A stretch of DNA of 64,000 bases from Acinetobacter sp. ANC 4805 (GTDB taxonomy: Bacteria > Pseudomonadota > Gammaproteobacteria > Pseudomonadales > Moraxellaceae), in NCBI RefSeq assembly GCF_022549495.1, contig NZ_JAKZGD010000011.1, forward strand, positions 48,576 through 112,575, written 5' to 3'. The notes below the pieces were generated by a model. It was not told where the DNA came from, searched no databases, and saw nothing but the letters and a program-made list of their open reading frames with translations. Shown here one piece after another: positions 25,585-37,241 of this stretch. Each line of letters starts with the position of its first letter. Position 1 is the stretch's first letter. Made by a program: the position numbers and the translations under genes.

Positions 25585-27225
25585 ATGGTGAGTCGAGTAC
25601 TAAGAAACAGCATTTTCTTGCGAATTTATGCTGGGTTAGTGGTTTTAGTTGTTGTGGTTGCCGCATTTTGTTATTTGCTGGTGCAAGTCATCAACTACCA
25701 ACGTGCGCAAGAATATCGTGAATCCCTTACTGATGGTATTTCATATGTCATTAGTGAGGGGGTATCTCGACAGCCTCAAAAACAACAAAAGTTAGATTGG
25801 ATTTCTGATGCTTCTGATTTGTTAGAACTTCCAATCTACTATGTGGATGCAGAACGGGTAGAGCTTTCTCGTACAGAAAAAAAACGGATTGCTGAGCAAA
25901 AGTCAGTAGTTCGTTATGATGCAAATAATGGTGTGGGCTATATCATTATTGGTTTGAAAGATGATGCGAAACACTATCTTTATATCAAGGTGGATAAGCT
26001 TGCTGAACGCCAAATGAAGGCGTTACCTATTTTTGTATTGGACTATTTGATTTTTTATCCTGGTCAAGAGCGTGAATATCTAGAACGGATTAAAAAGCAT
26101 TTTTATTATCCGATTACCATTGCCAGTATTAAAGATATTAATCTAGATTCAGAGCAGATCGGTCGTTTACGTCAAGACCAAAGTATTCTGTTATATAAAG
26201 ACAGTGCAACCGTACGTGGTACAACGATTTCGATTGTTTCTCCGATGCCCAATCATCCTACACAAGTCCTGATTTTAGGGCCTGTTCCAATGTTTAATTG
26301 GATGCCTTTTCAGCTTGCAGCAGGGATTACACTATTCAGTTTATTCTTATTGAGTTTGGGTGTTTATGGCTTAATTTTGCCATTGGAACGTAAAATTCGT
26401 CAGGTACGTTATGCCTTGAATAAGATGAAGTCTGGTGATTTGTCATTACGTGTACCCATTGAAGGTACGGATGAAATGGCAAACTTGGCATCCAGTTATA
26501 ACAATATGTCTGATCATATCCAGCGTCTGATCGAAGCACAGCGTGAATTAATGCGTGCGGTTTCGCATGAGCTGAGAACGCCAGTTGCACGTATTCGTTT
26601 TGGCATGGAAATGTTGGCCGAAGAGGATGACTATAGTTATCGTATTCAGCAAGTCGATATGATTGATAAAGATATTGAAGCACTCAATACTTTGATTGAT
26701 GAAATCATGACCTATGCCAAGCTAGAGCAGGGTACACCATCTTTAGATTTTGAAGATGTAGTATTGGTTGAGGTGCTTGATCAAGTTGCAATGGAAACAG
26801 AAGCACTGAAGACGCAAAAAGAAATCGAATTAATTGCTCCACCATTAGCGCTATGTGTAGATGCGGAGCGTCGTTATTTGCATCGTGTGGTACAGAATTT
26901 GGTTGGAAATGCAGTTCGTTATTGCGATCATAAAGTTCGGATTAGTGGTGGTGTTCGTGCCGATGGTAAAGCATATGTCTGTGTTGAAGATGATGGCCCA
27001 GGTATTCCAGAACAAGAGCGTGCGCGTATTTTTGAAGCCTTTGCGCGTTTAGATGATAGTCGTACACGTGCATCTGGTGGATATGGTTTGGGTTTATCAA
27101 TCGTGAGTCGTATTGCTTATTGGTTTGGTGGTGAGATTCAAGTGGATCAAAGTCCAAATTTAGGTGGCGCACGTTTTACCATGACATGGCCTGCAAAGCG
27201 CTATAAACAAAATGTAAAAAAATAG
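25585..27225 (+). CDS. bfmS: Sensor histidine kinase BfmS
   Basis: A membrane kinase of 546 aa paired with BfmR. Membrane helices lie at about residues 10-32 and 240-262, enclosing a periplasmic sensor of about 200 residues. A HAMP domain follows (PLERKIRQVRYALNKMKSGD), then the H-box AVSHELRTPVARIR. An HATPase domain follows with NLVGNAVRYC, EDDGPGIP and GGYGLGLSIV. Start is ATG 25585. The gene ends 25 bp before a strong bidirectional terminator, so bfmRS is a two-gene operon. Confidence 0.93.
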   Translation: MVSRVLRNSIFLRIYAGLVVLVVVVAAFCYLLVQVINYQRAQEYRESLTDGISYVISEGVSRQPQKQQKLDWISDASDLLELPIYYVDAERVELSRTEKKRIAEQKSVVRYDANNGVGYIIIGLKDDAKHYLYIKVDKLAERQMKALPIFVLDYLIFYPGQEREYLERIKKHFYYPITIASIKDINLDSEQIGRLRQDQSILLYKDSATVRGTTISIVSPMPNHPTQVLILGPVPMFNWMPFQLAAGITLFSLFLLSLGVYGLILPLERKIRQVRYALNKMKSGDLSLRVPIEGTDEMANLASSYNNMSDHIQRLIEAQRELMRAVSHELRTPVARIRFGMEMLAEEDDYSYRIQQVDMIDKDIEALNTLIDEIMTYAKLEQGTPSLDFEDVVLVEVLDQVAMETEALKTQKEIELIAPPLALCVDAERRYLHRVVQNLVGNAVRYCDHKVRISGGVRADGKAYVCVEDDGPGIPEQERARIFEAFARLDDSRTRASGGYGLGLSIVSRIAYWFGGEIQVDQSPNLGGARFTMTWPAKRYKQNVKK

Positions 27226-27250
27226 TTTTAACTGATCGAATTTTGAGAAA

Positions 27251-27294
27251 GATATAAAAAAGCCAAAGCTGAAATACTTTGGCTTTTTTATATC
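27251..27294. terminator. Bidirectional terminator after bfmS
   Basis: A perfect 18-bp stem with an 8-nt loop (core AAAAAAGCCAAAG/CTTTGGCTTTTTT). It serves bfmS on the plus strand and the convergent 118-aa gene on the minus strand. Confidence 0.93.
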
Positions 27295-27326
27295 TATCTT
27301 TCGATGGACAATTGAATGACAATAAT

Positions 27327-27683
27327 TTATTCGTGGACAGAGGAATCAGGTTCAATCACCGGATGACCAGATTTCAAGTTATTGAGCGCATCACCATTAA
27401 AATCAAGCAGTAAGGAATTATTTTTGACGTCTATCTTGTAACTTTTGATCAGTGCTTGATCTCCATGTAGGGTTTCAACTTTATAGCTATCGGCAATGTT
27501 TAAAATACTCTCGAGATTGGTTGTGGTTGCAGCGAAATCTTCTCTAAAAACCTCGTAAATATCTCTTAAGTCGAAAATTGCATTCACAGCATCTGGATGT
27601 TTTTGAATATAACTTTCAATGTGTCGCATCAATAACTGTGAAAAAAAGAAATAATCTGAGTCATGTCTATATTCTAAATGCAT
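27327..27683 (-). CDS. Hypothetical 118-aa protein
   Basis: A small acidic soluble protein. The first 90 residues are mostly helical (LMRHIESYIQKHPDAVNAIF), followed by a short beta-rich end (IDVKNNSLLLDFNGDAL). No family was recognised. It is a single gene, convergent with bfmS across a shared terminator, and about 90 bp downstream of the diguanylate cyclase gene on the same strand. Confidence 0.75.
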   Translation of the reverse strand: MHLEYRHDSDYFFFSQLLMRHIESYIQKHPDAVNAIFDLRDIYEVFREDFAATTTNLESILNIADSYKVETLHGDQALIKSYKIDVKNNSLLLDFNGDALNNLKSGHPVIEPDSSVHE

Positions 27684-27775
27684 ATTTTTCTCCTTGTTTG
27701 CTTCTTTTAGAATACCGATCTATTTACCGAATAGTGTATAAAGTTAATTAAAGCATGTAGCTGAATTGCAACATA

Positions 27776-29194
27776 TTATGTCGATATGACAACCTGATTT
27801 CGACCTTGTCGCTTGGCTTGGTATAAGGCATCATCTGCCTGCTTAAATAGATATTCAATTGATTGCTGATTTTCAGGTTTACAGATATAGAGACCTACAC
27901 TAATTTGGATATAAAAATAATCTTGATGTTCTAAAGCAATCGGTGTTTGGCTAATTTTCTCTCGAATTTTTTCCGCACAATGATAAGCCGTTACTGTATC
28001 GGTGTTGCTCATAAAAATAGCAAATTCTTCACCGCCTAAACGACCGAGCAAATCGTGAGGTTTGAGGAGGGCTTGAATCGTATGAACACAGCTTTGTAAG
28101 GCACGATCTCCGATTTGATGACCATAGTTATCATTTACTTGTTTGAAATGATCGATGTCTAGCATGATAAAAGCAGTGGTTTGTACTGAATCTTTTGCTT
28201 GTTGTTGCAAGATTTGTATGGATTGAATGAGTTGACGTCTGGTTAGGCTGGATGTTAATTCATCATGGGCAATAATATGTTGTAACTCTTGAATAAGCTT
28301 CGATCTCACCATATTGATGCTAGAGACCGTGAGTGGTGCGATGGTCATCATGATTAACCCAAGGCGAATCGAGATGGTGTTGTTTAAATATTGATTTGGA
28401 TAAAGTAGTAAATATTTTTGAGAGACGTGGTAGATAATAAATGCACAACTCAGTGAGGTAATGATGGTCACGGAGAAATGACGATAACGTAACGCACACC
28501 AAATTAATGCGGCAATTGGATAAAGTAAGGAACCTGGTCCAGCATCATAATAACCAATGACAATCGAAAAAATAACGGCAAATAAGGGTAAGCTTTCTTG
28601 TACAGTTTGAGTTTTAATTTCTTTCAGTTGTTGTTTAAATTCAATTAGGTTCGGCATGCTAATGATTGCAGGTAAAAGCAATAGTGCATTTTGAATCTCT
28701 GCAGTAAACCAGTAGCTCAAGTCAGTCCAAAAAGAACCAAGTGTAAACTTGGTATTGAAGTAGGGAAGTATAAGGGCTGCGAATAAAGAACTTGATAAAG
28801 CACCTACACAGCAAAAACTAAATAAAAATAAGTAGAAATAGCCATGATGCATTGAGCGTATCAAAGCATTAAAGCGTATATAAAGAATGAGGGTGGTGAT
28901 GACATAAAGTACGTTGGCAAAAGTTAAACAAAGATTGAGTAAAAATGGAGTATCTTGTGAGCTGTCGGCAAGGAGGTAGCCCACAATTGCGCCAATAAAA
29001 CTGATTGGATGACGTGTTTGTGGAAAGCGAATGAGTAAGCCCAATAAAATGGAATTGGCAGGCCAAAATGATGCGAGAAAAGTTAAATGTCGGGTTGCAA
29101 TACCGAAGATGCAGCAAAAAAAGATCACAGCAGCAAAAAGTAAAAATAACTGCAAAAGCGATGGAGGCTTTAATTCTGCTACTGATTGAGTCAT
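27776..29194 (-). CDS. MASE1-type membrane diguanylate cyclase
   Basis: The enzyme makes the second messenger c-di-GMP from two GTP. The N-terminal 290 residues form about eight to ten membrane helices of the MASE1 kind, with the typical WPANSILLGLLIRFP segment near residue 40. A C-terminal GGDEF domain follows, with DIDHFKQVNDNYGHQIGD and the active-site loop LGGEEF near residue 385. The substitution GGEEF is fully compatible with activity. The domain ends with QADDALYQAKRQGRN. Product may influence surface attachment. Confidence 0.92.
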   Translation of the reverse strand: MTQSVAELKPPSLLQLFLLFAAVIFFCCIFGIATRHLTFLASFWPANSILLGLLIRFPQTRHPISFIGAIVGYLLADSSQDTPFLLNLCLTFANVLYVITTLILYIRFNALIRSMHHGYFYLFLFSFCCVGALSSSLFAALILPYFNTKFTLGSFWTDLSYWFTAEIQNALLLLPAIISMPNLIEFKQQLKEIKTQTVQESLPLFAVIFSIVIGYYDAGPGSLLYPIAALIWCALRYRHFSVTIITSLSCAFIIYHVSQKYLLLYPNQYLNNTISIRLGLIMMTIAPLTVSSINMVRSKLIQELQHIIAHDELTSSLTRRQLIQSIQILQQQAKDSVQTTAFIMLDIDHFKQVNDNYGHQIGDRALQSCVHTIQALLKPHDLLGRLGGEEFAIFMSNTDTVTAYHCAEKIREKISQTPIALEHQDYFYIQISVGLYICKPENQQSIEYLFKQADDALYQAKRQGRNQVVIST

Positions 29195-29590
29195 CCTGAC
29201 ACGTATCCTTGAGGAATTTGGTCGGATTATTATATAAATTTTGTTTAAATTTTCAGCGCAATTTTGTATCAGTGCAATGATTTAGTTCATGCTGCAATAT
29301 TTTTGCGCACCTGTAATAAATTGCGAATGTTTTTGGCGCATAAATAATGAAAAAAATGATCAAGATGGAGTATTTGATTAGATAATTCGATTTTTAAGGG
29401 TGAATTCGTAGTGATCTAGGATAGATCAGTAAATTAATCAATGAAATCATCCTAAAGACTAAAGCGCTTCAACTAGCATGAGAAATTAGAAATCAGGTAC
29501 AATTGGCGGGATTAATTTTGTGTTTGGTGTATTTGAAGGCCAATACATACATTCTTTGTTAAAAATAGGCCTGCCAGGAGTTATCCCCGC
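29195..29590. other. Divergent region upstream of nuoA
   Basis: The 396-bp gap must hold the nuo operon promoter and that of the cyclase gene. A possible -10 element TACAAT lies at 29498-29503, without a convincing -35. A GGAG ribosome site (CAGGAG at 29575-29580) precedes the nuoA start. No gene or RNA was seen. Confidence 0.5.
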
Positions 29591-30142
29591 ATGAGTGCCA
29601 TTACTCCATACGATTGGGCGATTATCGCCTTCGTGATCGGCGTTACATTTCTTTGCGTTTTTATGCTTACCGTTCCCTTACTCCTCGGGGGTAAAGCATG
29701 GGGGCGTGCGAAACAAGAGCAGTTTGAATCAGGTGTAGTTAGTGCGGGCGGCGCTCGTATTCGCTTGTCAGCCAAATTCTATTTAGTTGCGATCTTCTTT
29801 GTGGTTTTTGATTTGGAAGCCCTTTACCTCTACGCATGGGCAACTTCTGTTCGTGAAGTAGGTTGGTTTGGATTTACCACGGTCGTTATTTTTGTTGTTG
29901 ATCTATTGATCGCCTTAGTTTATGCAATTTCTGTAGGAGCGCTGAATTGGGCACCTGTAGATCGTCGTAAAGCTGCTGGTATGACAGTAAAAATTGGTTC
30001 ACCGAATATGAATATTGCTGACATTACTCGATTCAATAATATTGAAGAATTGGTTGTCGATCCTACTGGTCATATTCCAGCGCAGTCTTCTGGTCGTGTT
30101 AAGTCTAAGACACCGACTACATCATCATTTAAACAGGAGTAA
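29591..30142 (+). CDS. nuoA: NADH dehydrogenase I subunit A
   Basis: A small membrane-arm subunit of respiratory complex I, near the quinone site. Three membrane helices are visible (about residues 11-31, 58-82 and 92-115). The conserved acidic stretch FVVFDLEALYLYAWA is in the second. At 183 aa it carries a longer polar C-terminal tail than the E. coli protein. First gene of the nuo operon, 6 bp before nuoB. CAGGAG ribosome site at 29575. Confidence 0.95.
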   Translation: MSAITPYDWAIIAFVIGVTFLCVFMLTVPLLLGGKAWGRAKQEQFESGVVSAGGARIRLSAKFYLVAIFFVVFDLEALYLYAWATSVREVGWFGFTTVVIFVVDLLIALVYAISVGALNWAPVDRRKAAGMTVKIGSPNMNIADITRFNNIEELVVDPTGHIPAQSSGRVKSKTPTTSSFKQE

Positions 30143-30148
30143 GTCGGG

Positions 30149-30826
30149 ATGAAATATACTTTAACCCGTGCGAATCCAGATGCCGATCAATATCCATTAC
30201 AAGATCGTCAAATCGTAACTGATCCTCTTGAGGAAGAAGTGAATAAAAGTGTGATGATGACACGTCTTGAAGATGTGTTGCATACCGCAGTGAACTGGGG
30301 GCGTAAAAACTCTTTATGGCCTTTTAACTTTGGTACCTCATGCTGCTACGTTGAATATGCAACAACATTAACTGGCGTACATGACTTATCACGTTTTGGT
30401 GCTGAGGTGATTCGTGCTTCACCACGTCAAGCGGATTTGATGATTGTTGCAGGAACCTGCTTTGTCAAGATGGCACCCGTTATTCAACGTTTATATGAAC
30501 AAATGCTTGAGCCTAAATGGGTCATTTCAATGGGTGCTTGTGCAAACTCTGGTGGTATGTACGACATCTATTCTGTGGTGCAAGGCGTAGACAAAATTAT
30601 TCCTGTTGATGTGTACATCCCAGGTTGTCCTCCTCGCCCAGAAGCACTCATTCAAGCGTTGATGTTACTTCAAGACCAAATTCAACTTGAGCGCCGTCCA
30701 CTTTCAGCGGTGATTGGTGATGATCTTCAGCCTGTATATAAGCCAAAGATGATGCCAGAACGCGATCGTAAGAATGCTGACCGTATTGCGGTGAAAAACT
30801 TACGCTCTATGGATGAAATTAAATAA
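30149..30826 (+). CDS. nuoB: NADH dehydrogenase I subunit B
   Basis: This peripheral-arm subunit carries the last iron-sulphur cluster (N2), which passes electrons to quinone. Ligands are visible as [10 protein letters not shown] (adjacent cysteines), VAGTCF and [10 protein letters not shown]. At 225 aa it is normal length. The following gap to nuoCD is 84 bp, the widest in the operon. Confidence 0.97.
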   Translation: MKYTLTRANPDADQYPLQDRQIVTDPLEEEVNKSVMMTRLEDVLHTAVNWGRKNSLWPFNFGTSCCYVEYATTLTGVHDLSRFGAEVIRASPRQADLMIVAGTCFVKMAPVIQRLYEQMLEPKWVISMGACANSGGMYDIYSVVQGVDKIIPVDVYIPGCPPRPEALIQALMLLQDQIQLERRPLSAVIGDDLQPVYKPKMMPERDRKNADRIAVKNLRSMDEIK

Positions 30827-30910
30827 TTTTAACGATGAGTTTTGACATATCTAATGGATATGGTCATCGGGAAAATTGCCAGAATTTGTATTAAATAGGA
30901 AGCCAAGCCA

Positions 30911-32698
30911 ATGGCTGAAACTGACATTGCTATGCCAGAATCAACGAAAGTTGATTCACGCCCAGCATTTGCAATTGTAGAAGAGCTCAAAACCAAATTT
31001 GGTGAGAACTTCTACGTGCAGGCGACTTTTGAAGAGTTTCCAACAGTCTGGGTTGAGCGCGCACGCGTGCAAGAAGTCCTTATGTTCCTCCGTAAAGTGG
31101 AACGTCCTTATGTGATGCTATTTGACTTGTCTGCGGTAGATGAACGCTTACGTGTTCACCGTGATGGTTTACCAGCATCTGATTTTACTGTGTTTTATCA
31201 TTTACTTTCACTTGAGCGCAATAGTGATATTCGTATCAAAGTTGCATTGAATGAAAATGATTTAGACATTCCAACAGCAAGTAATATCTGGCCAAATGCG
31301 AACTGGTATGAGCGTGAAGCCTACGATATGTTTGGGATCAATTTCGCAGGGCATCCAATGCTCCGTCGTATTTTGTTACCAACTTACTGGGAAGGTCATC
31401 CTTTACGTAAAGAGTATTCGGCGCGTGCGACAGAATATACGCCGTATATGCAAGACCAAGCGAAGCAAGATTTTGAACAAGAACACTTGCGCTTTGTACC
31501 TGAAGACTGGGGTCTAAAACGCGGCACTGCCGATGAAGACTTTATGTTCTTAAACTTAGGTCCTAACCATCCATCTGCGCACGGTGCATTCCGTATTGTT
31601 TTGCAGTTAGATGGCGAAGAAGTCAAAGACTGTGTGCCTGACATCGGTTATCACCACCGTGGTGTGGAAAAGATGGCTGAACGTCAAACATGGCATTCAT
31701 TCATTCCGTATACGGATCGTGTTGACTACTTAGGTGGTTGTGCGCAAAACATGCCATATGTGATGGCGGTTGAGCAGCTTGCAGGGATTAAAGTTCCTGA
31801 GCGCGCACAAGTCATTCGTGTGATGTTGAATGAATTGTTCCGTATCAATAACCACTTGTTGTTCTGTGGTACAGCGATTCAGGATGCGGGTGGTATGACG
31901 CCAGTATTCTATATGTTCGCAGACCGTCAAAAAGTCTATGACATCGTTGAAGCAATCACGGGTTACCGTATGCACCCAGCATGGTTCCGTATTGGCGGTA
32001 CAGCACACGACCTTCCAAATAACTGGCAGAAGCTAGTGAAGGAGTTGTTGGAGTGGATGCCGAAGCGTTTGAACGAGTACTACACTGCAGCACTTAAAAA
32101 CTCAGTATTTATTGGTCGTACTCGCAATGTTGCGCAATACGATGCTAAATCTGCGTTGGCTTGGGGTGTAACAGGTACAGGTTTACGTGCGACAGGAATT
32201 GACTTTGACGTTCGTAAATATCGTCCATATAGCGGTTACGAAAACTTTGATTTCGATGTGCCAGTAGAATACGAAGGCGATGCTTATGCGCGCGTATTGG
32301 TTCACTTCCGTGAAATTACTGAGTCGTTGAAAATCATTCAGCAGTGTTTGGATAACATGCCTTCTGGTCCTTATAAAGCGGATCATCCATTGGCAGTTCC
32401 ACCACCAAAAGATAAGACATTACAAGATATTGAAACTTTGATTACGCACTTCTTGAGCGTGTCTTGGGGTCCTGTAATGCCTGCGGGTGAGTCATCGTTC
32501 ATGACTGAAGTGGTGAAAGGTGCGAGTACTTACTATTTGACTTCAGATAAGTCAACCATGAGTTACCGTACGCGTATTCGTACACCGACCTTCACGCATT
32601 TGCAGCAAATGCCTTCTGTGATTAATGGCAGTTTAGTTTCTGACTTGATCATTTATTTGGCGACCATTGATGTGGTTATGGCTGACGTGGATCGCTAG
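30911..32698 (+). CDS. nuoCD: NADH dehydrogenase I fused subunit C/D
   Basis: One 595-aa chain joins NuoC (residues about 20-190, with [14 protein letters not shown]) to NuoD (about 205-595, with [13 protein letters not shown] and [17 protein letters not shown]). NuoD forms the quinone pocket with NuoB. Fusion of C and D is the usual gammaproteobacterial arrangement, as in E. coli. The chain ends in VMADVDR, the conserved NuoD terminus. Confidence 0.97.
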   Translation: MAETDIAMPESTKVDSRPAFAIVEELKTKFGENFYVQATFEEFPTVWVERARVQEVLMFLRKVERPYVMLFDLSAVDERLRVHRDGLPASDFTVFYHLLSLERNSDIRIKVALNENDLDIPTASNIWPNANWYEREAYDMFGINFAGHPMLRRILLPTYWEGHPLRKEYSARATEYTPYMQDQAKQDFEQEHLRFVPEDWGLKRGTADEDFMFLNLGPNHPSAHGAFRIVLQLDGEEVKDCVPDIGYHHRGVEKMAERQTWHSFIPYTDRVDYLGGCAQNMPYVMAVEQLAGIKVPERAQVIRVMLNELFRINNHLLFCGTAIQDAGGMTPVFYMFADRQKVYDIVEAITGYRMHPAWFRIGGTAHDLPNNWQKLVKELLEWMPKRLNEYYTAALKNSVFIGRTRNVAQYDAKSALAWGVTGTGLRATGIDFDVRKYRPYSGYENFDFDVPVEYEGDAYARVLVHFREITESLKIIQQCLDNMPSGPYKADHPLAVPPPKDKTLQDIETLITHFLSVSWGPVMPAGESSFMTEVVKGASTYYLTSDKSTMSYRTRIRTPTFTHLQQMPSVINGSLVSDLIIYLATIDVVMADVDR

Positions 32699-32710
32699 GG
32701 GCAAACGATT

Positions 32711-33220
32711 ATGATGATTTTGACTGATAAAAAACCTCGTGTGAATGTTGAAGGGATTTTGACTGCTGAAGAAATCCATGACATTGAACATCACATTGAT
32801 CACTACCCGTACCCACGTGCGGCATCGCTTGATGCGTTGAAGTGTGTACAGCGCCGTAACGGTTGGGTAGATGACGCGCAAATGAATGCGATTGCACAAT
32901 TGCTCAGCATGAGTGTGGCGGATCTGGAAGGCGTAGCAACGTTCTATAACCGTATCTACCGTCAACCTGTTGGTCGTCACGTGATTTTATTGTGTGACTC
33001 GATTGCGTGCTTCTTGATGGGCGCTGAAACTTTGGCAGAAGCGTTCCAGCGCGAGTTGGGCATCCAGTATGGACAAACCACAGCAGATGGCCGTTTTACC
33101 TTGCTCCCAATTTGCTGTTTAGGCAACTGCGATAAAGGTCCAACTTTAATGATTGATGAAGATACGCACGGTCTTGTGGACGTGTCATCAGTTAAACAGT
33201 TATTGGAGAAGTATGTATGA
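32711..33220 (+). CDS. nuoE: NADH dehydrogenase I subunit E
   Basis: This 24-kDa-type subunit binds 2Fe-2S cluster N1a. Ligand cysteines are in [11 protein letters not shown] and [11 protein letters not shown]. It lies 12 bp after nuoCD, and its stop codon overlaps the nuoF start by four bases, so the two are translationally coupled. Confidence 0.96.
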   Translation: MMILTDKKPRVNVEGILTAEEIHDIEHHIDHYPYPRAASLDALKCVQRRNGWVDDAQMNAIAQLLSMSVADLEGVATFYNRIYRQPVGRHVILLCDSIACFLMGAETLAEAFQRELGIQYGQTTADGRFTLLPICCLGNCDKGPTLMIDEDTHGLVDVSSVKQLLEKYV

Positions 33221-34542
33221 ATACTGAACCAAAACCAATTTATGGCGACGGTAACCCAGAAACGCATCCATTGACTTGGCGTTTGAGCAAACAAGAGTTT
33301 GTTCGTGCTGCCGATGAGTACGAAGCACTTGAAGGTTATGCTGGCTTTAAGAAAGCATTGGGCATGCCACCGAAAGATGTACTTGACGTCATTAAAGCTG
33401 CGACAGTAAAAGGTCGTGGTGGTGCAGGCTTCCCAGCAGGAATTAAATGGTCACTCATGGCACCAAATGATGGTGGTCCACGTTATTTGATCTGTAATGC
33501 TGATGAAATGGAGCCAGGTACATTCAAAGACCGTTTGTTGATGGAGCAGCTTCCTCATCAATTGATCGAAGGGATGTTGATTGCAGGGTATACCCTTGAA
33601 GCGACTCACGGTTATATCTTCATCCGTGGTGAATATATCGAAGCGGCTCAATACTTAAATGAAGCGTTAGAGCAAATCCGTGCCAAAGGTTACTTAGGTG
33701 AAAATATCCTTGGTACTGGCTGGAACTTCGAGATGCATGTGCATACGGGTGCAGGGCGTTATATCTGTGGTGAAGAAACCGCATTGATTAACTCGCTTGA
33801 AGGTCGTCGTGCCAATCCACGTACTAAGCCACCATTCCCGCAAGTTGCAGGGGCGTGGGGTCGTCCAACGATTGTCAATAACGTTGAAACCTACAATAAC
33901 TTGCCTGCGATTATGCTTCGTGGTCCAGAGTGGTATATCAACCTGTCTGCGGGTAAATCCAAAGATCCAGGCACCAAGATTTATGGTGCATCAGGCAAAG
34001 TGAAATTCCCTGGTTTATGGGAACTTCCATTTGGTACAACTGCGCGTGAAGTGATTGAAGATCATGCGGGTGGTATGCGTGATGGTTTAACCCTGAAAGC
34101 ATGGTTGCCGGGTGGTGCATCAACTGACTTCTTAGCGGCTGAACATATTGACTTGCCAATGGACGCTGAAAGCATCATGAAAGCAGGTTCACGTTTAGGA
34201 ACATGTTTGTTGATGGTGGTTGATGAAACCCAATGTATGGTCTCTGCAACACGTAACTTAGAAGAGTTCTTTGCACGTGAATCATGTGGTTTCTGTACAC
34301 CGTGCCGTGATGGTTTACCTTGGGCAGTCAAAGCGCTGAAAGCACTCGAAACAGGTACAGGTAAGAAAGAAGATATCGATCATTTACAAGAACTCACTCG
34401 TAAATTATGGATCGGTAAAACTTTCTGTGCTCACGCACCAGGTGCGATGGAGCCGCTTATGGGCGCATTAAAATATTTCCGCCATGAGTTTGAAGCAAAG
34501 GTTAAAACCCATGCTCCTGCTCTTGACGTAGAACAAGCTTAA
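33217..34542 (+). CDS. nuoF: NADH dehydrogenase I subunit F
   Basis: The NADH-binding subunit. It holds FMN and cluster N3 and takes electrons from NADH. The nucleotide-binding glycine motif is [11 protein letters not shown], and the NADH/FMN region includes [17 protein letters not shown]. Cluster ligands are in [12 protein letters not shown] near residue 355, with a distal cysteine in [10 protein letters not shown]. At 441 aa it is full length. Confidence 0.97.
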   Translation: MNTEPKPIYGDGNPETHPLTWRLSKQEFVRAADEYEALEGYAGFKKALGMPPKDVLDVIKAATVKGRGGAGFPAGIKWSLMAPNDGGPRYLICNADEMEPGTFKDRLLMEQLPHQLIEGMLIAGYTLEATHGYIFIRGEYIEAAQYLNEALEQIRAKGYLGENILGTGWNFEMHVHTGAGRYICGEETALINSLEGRRANPRTKPPFPQVAGAWGRPTIVNNVETYNNLPAIMLRGPEWYINLSAGKSKDPGTKIYGASGKVKFPGLWELPFGTTAREVIEDHAGGMRDGLTLKAWLPGGASTDFLAAEHIDLPMDAESIMKAGSRLGTCLLMVVDETQCMVSATRNLEEFFARESCGFCTPCRDGLPWAVKALKALETGTGKKEDIDHLQELTRKLWIGKTFCAHAPGAMEPLMGALKYFRHEFEAKVKTHAPALDVEQA

Positions 34543-34553
34543 GGAATTCGACT

Positions 34554-37238
34554 ATGGCTACAATTCATGTCGATGGAAAATCGTATGAAGTCAATGGCTC
34601 TGAAAACTTGCTACAAGCATGTCTCAGCCTTGGTATCGACATCCCGTATTTTTGTTGGCACCCATCCTTAGGTTCAGTTGGTTCTTGTCGTCAATGTGCT
34701 GTTACGCAATATAATAATGCGGAAGATACACGTGGGCGTTTAGTCATGTCTTGTATGACACCTGCGACCGACAATACCTATATTTCGATTGAAGACAAAG
34801 AAGCGACGGATTTCCGTGCCTCGATCGTTGAATTCTTGATGACCAACCACCCACACGACTGTCCAGTCTGTGAAGAAGGTGGTCACTGTCATTTACAAGA
34901 TATGACGGTGATGACGCAACACGATCGTCGTCGTTATCGCTTTACCAAACGTACTCACTATAACCAAGAGTTGGGTTCGTTCATTGCGCATGAGATGAAC
35001 CGTTGTATCGCGTGCTACCGTTGTGTGCGTTACTACAAAGACTATGCTGGTGGTACCGATTTTGGTGTCTATGCCAATGCATCACGTGTTTATTTCGGTC
35101 GCCCAGAATCAGGTACTTTAGAATCTGAGTTCTCAGGTAACCTGACTGAAGTGTGTCCAACAGGTGTATTTACCGACAAGACCCATTCAGCACGTTATAA
35201 CCGTAAATGGGATATGCAATATGCGCCAAGCGTGTGCCAAGGCTGTTCTTCAGGTTGTAACATTTCACCGGGTGAGCGTTATGGCGAAATCCGTCGTGTT
35301 GAGAACCGTTTCAATGGTTCAGTCAACCAATACTTCCTGTGTGATAAAGGTCGTTTCGGTACAGGTTATGTGAATCGTGAAGATCGTCCACGTCAACCAC
35401 AGTTCCGTAATGGCGACGCTGTTACAACTGTGAGTGTTGATCAGGCACTTGATCAAGTCATTGCACAGCTTAAAGGTAAGAAAGTTCTAGGTATCGGTTC
35501 TCCTCGTGCAAGCTTGGAATCAAACTACGCACTTCGCCAACTTGTTGGTCAAGCCAACTATTCAACAGGTATGTCTCAAAAAGAGCAGAACTTGGTTGAG
35601 TTAGCTGCTTCAATCATGCAAACACAGGGTATTTATAACCCGAACATGCGTGAAATTGAGAGCTATGATGCAGTTCTAATCTTGGGTGAAGACTTAACGC
35701 AAACAGCACCACGTATGGCTTTATCAGTTCGCCAAGCTGCGAAAAATAAAGCGAAAGAAATGGCAGCTAAAACACGTACACCTGATTGGTTGGCAGAGCC
35801 TGTACAACGTATTGGTCAAGATGCTAAATCTCCAATCTATATTCTTGCTGCAACGCAAACACGTTTAGCAGATGTGGCAACGGGTGAAGTAGTTGCATCG
35901 CCAAATGACATCGCACGTTTAGGTTTCGCGGTTGCTGCTGCTGTTAAAGGCGAAGCGCTTTCTGGTTTGGCTGATGATGCAAAAGCATTTGCGCAAACCA
36001 TTGCAGATACCTTGAAAGCAGCGAAAAAGCCTTTGATTATTTCTGGTACGAGTTTACAAGATCCTGCGATTATCGAAGCGGCTGCACAGGTTGCACAAAA
36101 CTTAGGTGAAAACGCTGGTTTATCATTGACTGTTCCTGAAGTGAACTCAATGGGCTTAGCATTATTCGGTGGTTTAAGTTTAGAACAAGCTTTTGCACAA
36201 GACTATGATGCCGTAGTTGTGGTTGAAAATGACCTAACTCGTCGTTTGCCAGTCGCTCAAGTAAAAGCTGCGCTTAATAAAGCTGAAACTGTGATCGTAT
36301 TGGATCACAGCGAAACTGAGACCGTGAAGCTTGCAGACATCGTTCTTTCAGCAGCAAGTTTTGCTGAAGGTGATGGCACTGTAGTGAGTCAAGAAGGCCG
36401 TGCACAACGTTTCTATCAAGTGTATGACCCAAGCTACTACAAGCCTGAATATGCGATCAAAGAATCATGGCGTTGGTTACATGCTGTTGAGACAGGTCTT
36501 AAAGGTAAAGCAGTCGATTGGACATTGCTTGATGATGTAATTGATGACATCGTGAAGAATGTACCAGTACTTGAAGCGATTCAAGATGTTGCACCAGATG
36601 CAGGTTATCGTGTTCATGGTTTGAAAATTGCACGTGAGCCACGTCGTTACTCAGGTCGTACTGCAATGCGTGCGCCGTTATCGATTCACGAGCCAAAACA
36701 ACCAACTGATCCAGATTCAGCATTAACATTCTCTATGGAAGGTTATGTGGGTAATCAGACAGCATCGTCTTTAGTACCTTTCGCATGGGCTGCGGGTTGG
36801 AACTCGCCACAAGCGTGGAACAAGTACCAAGATGAAGTTGGTGGTCACTTAAAAGGTGGTGATTCGGGTGTGCGTTTATTCGATCGCTTAGCAAAACGTC
36901 CTGCACGTAGCTATGTTGCACCGACTGCCGTGGTTGTGAATCCTGAAAGCTTCCGTCTTGTGCCAATGCACCATATCTTTGGTTCAGGTGAATTCACGAT
37001 TAAAACACCAGCAATGGAATCACGTATTCCTGAAGCGATGTTTGCCGTGGGTGAACAAGATGCGACGCGCTTAAATGTTCAAGATGGTCAACGTATTACC
37101 GTGAAAGCAGGCGAAACGAGCATCAGCTTACCTGTACAGGTCATCGAATATTTACCAACAGGCTACATTGGTTATCCAATTGGTCTAGCACCAACCGTTT
37201 CATTGGCAGAGCCTGTGTCTGTGGCAGTAGGAGTGTAA
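34554..37238 (+). CDS. nuoG: NADH dehydrogenase I subunit G
   Basis: The largest peripheral subunit, 894 aa. The N-terminus is a 2Fe-2S ferredoxin domain ([19 protein letters not shown]). It is followed by the His-Cys cluster region [14 protein letters not shown] and by [20 protein letters not shown] carries the additional N7-type cysteines found in bacterial NuoG. The rest is a molybdopterin-oxidoreductase-like domain that no longer binds a cofactor. It lies 11 bp after nuoF and 3 bp before nuoH. Confidence 0.96.
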   Translation: MATIHVDGKSYEVNGSENLLQACLSLGIDIPYFCWHPSLGSVGSCRQCAVTQYNNAEDTRGRLVMSCMTPATDNTYISIEDKEATDFRASIVEFLMTNHPHDCPVCEEGGHCHLQDMTVMTQHDRRRYRFTKRTHYNQELGSFIAHEMNRCIACYRCVRYYKDYAGGTDFGVYANASRVYFGRPESGTLESEFSGNLTEVCPTGVFTDKTHSARYNRKWDMQYAPSVCQGCSSGCNISPGERYGEIRRVENRFNGSVNQYFLCDKGRFGTGYVNREDRPRQPQFRNGDAVTTVSVDQALDQVIAQLKGKKVLGIGSPRASLESNYALRQLVGQANYSTGMSQKEQNLVELAASIMQTQGIYNPNMREIESYDAVLILGEDLTQTAPRMALSVRQAAKNKAKEMAAKTRTPDWLAEPVQRIGQDAKSPIYILAATQTRLADVATGEVVASPNDIARLGFAVAAAVKGEALSGLADDAKAFAQTIADTLKAAKKPLIISGTSLQDPAIIEAAAQVAQNLGENAGLSLTVPEVNSMGLALFGGLSLEQAFAQDYDAVVVVENDLTRRLPVAQVKAALNKAETVIVLDHSETETVKLADIVLSAASFAEGDGTVVSQEGRAQRFYQVYDPSYYKPEYAIKESWRWLHAVETGLKGKAVDWTLLDDVIDDIVKNVPVLEAIQDVAPDAGYRVHGLKIAREPRRYSGRTAMRAPLSIHEPKQPTDPDSALTFSMEGYVGNQTASSLVPFAWAAGWNSPQAWNKYQDEVGGHLKGGDSGVRLFDRLAKRPARSYVAPTAVVVNPESFRLVPMHHIFGSGEFTIKTPAMESRIPEAMFAVGEQDATRLNVQDGQRITVKAGETSISLPVQVIEYLPTGYIGYPIGLAPTVSLAEPVSVAVGV

Positions 37239-37241
37239 TTC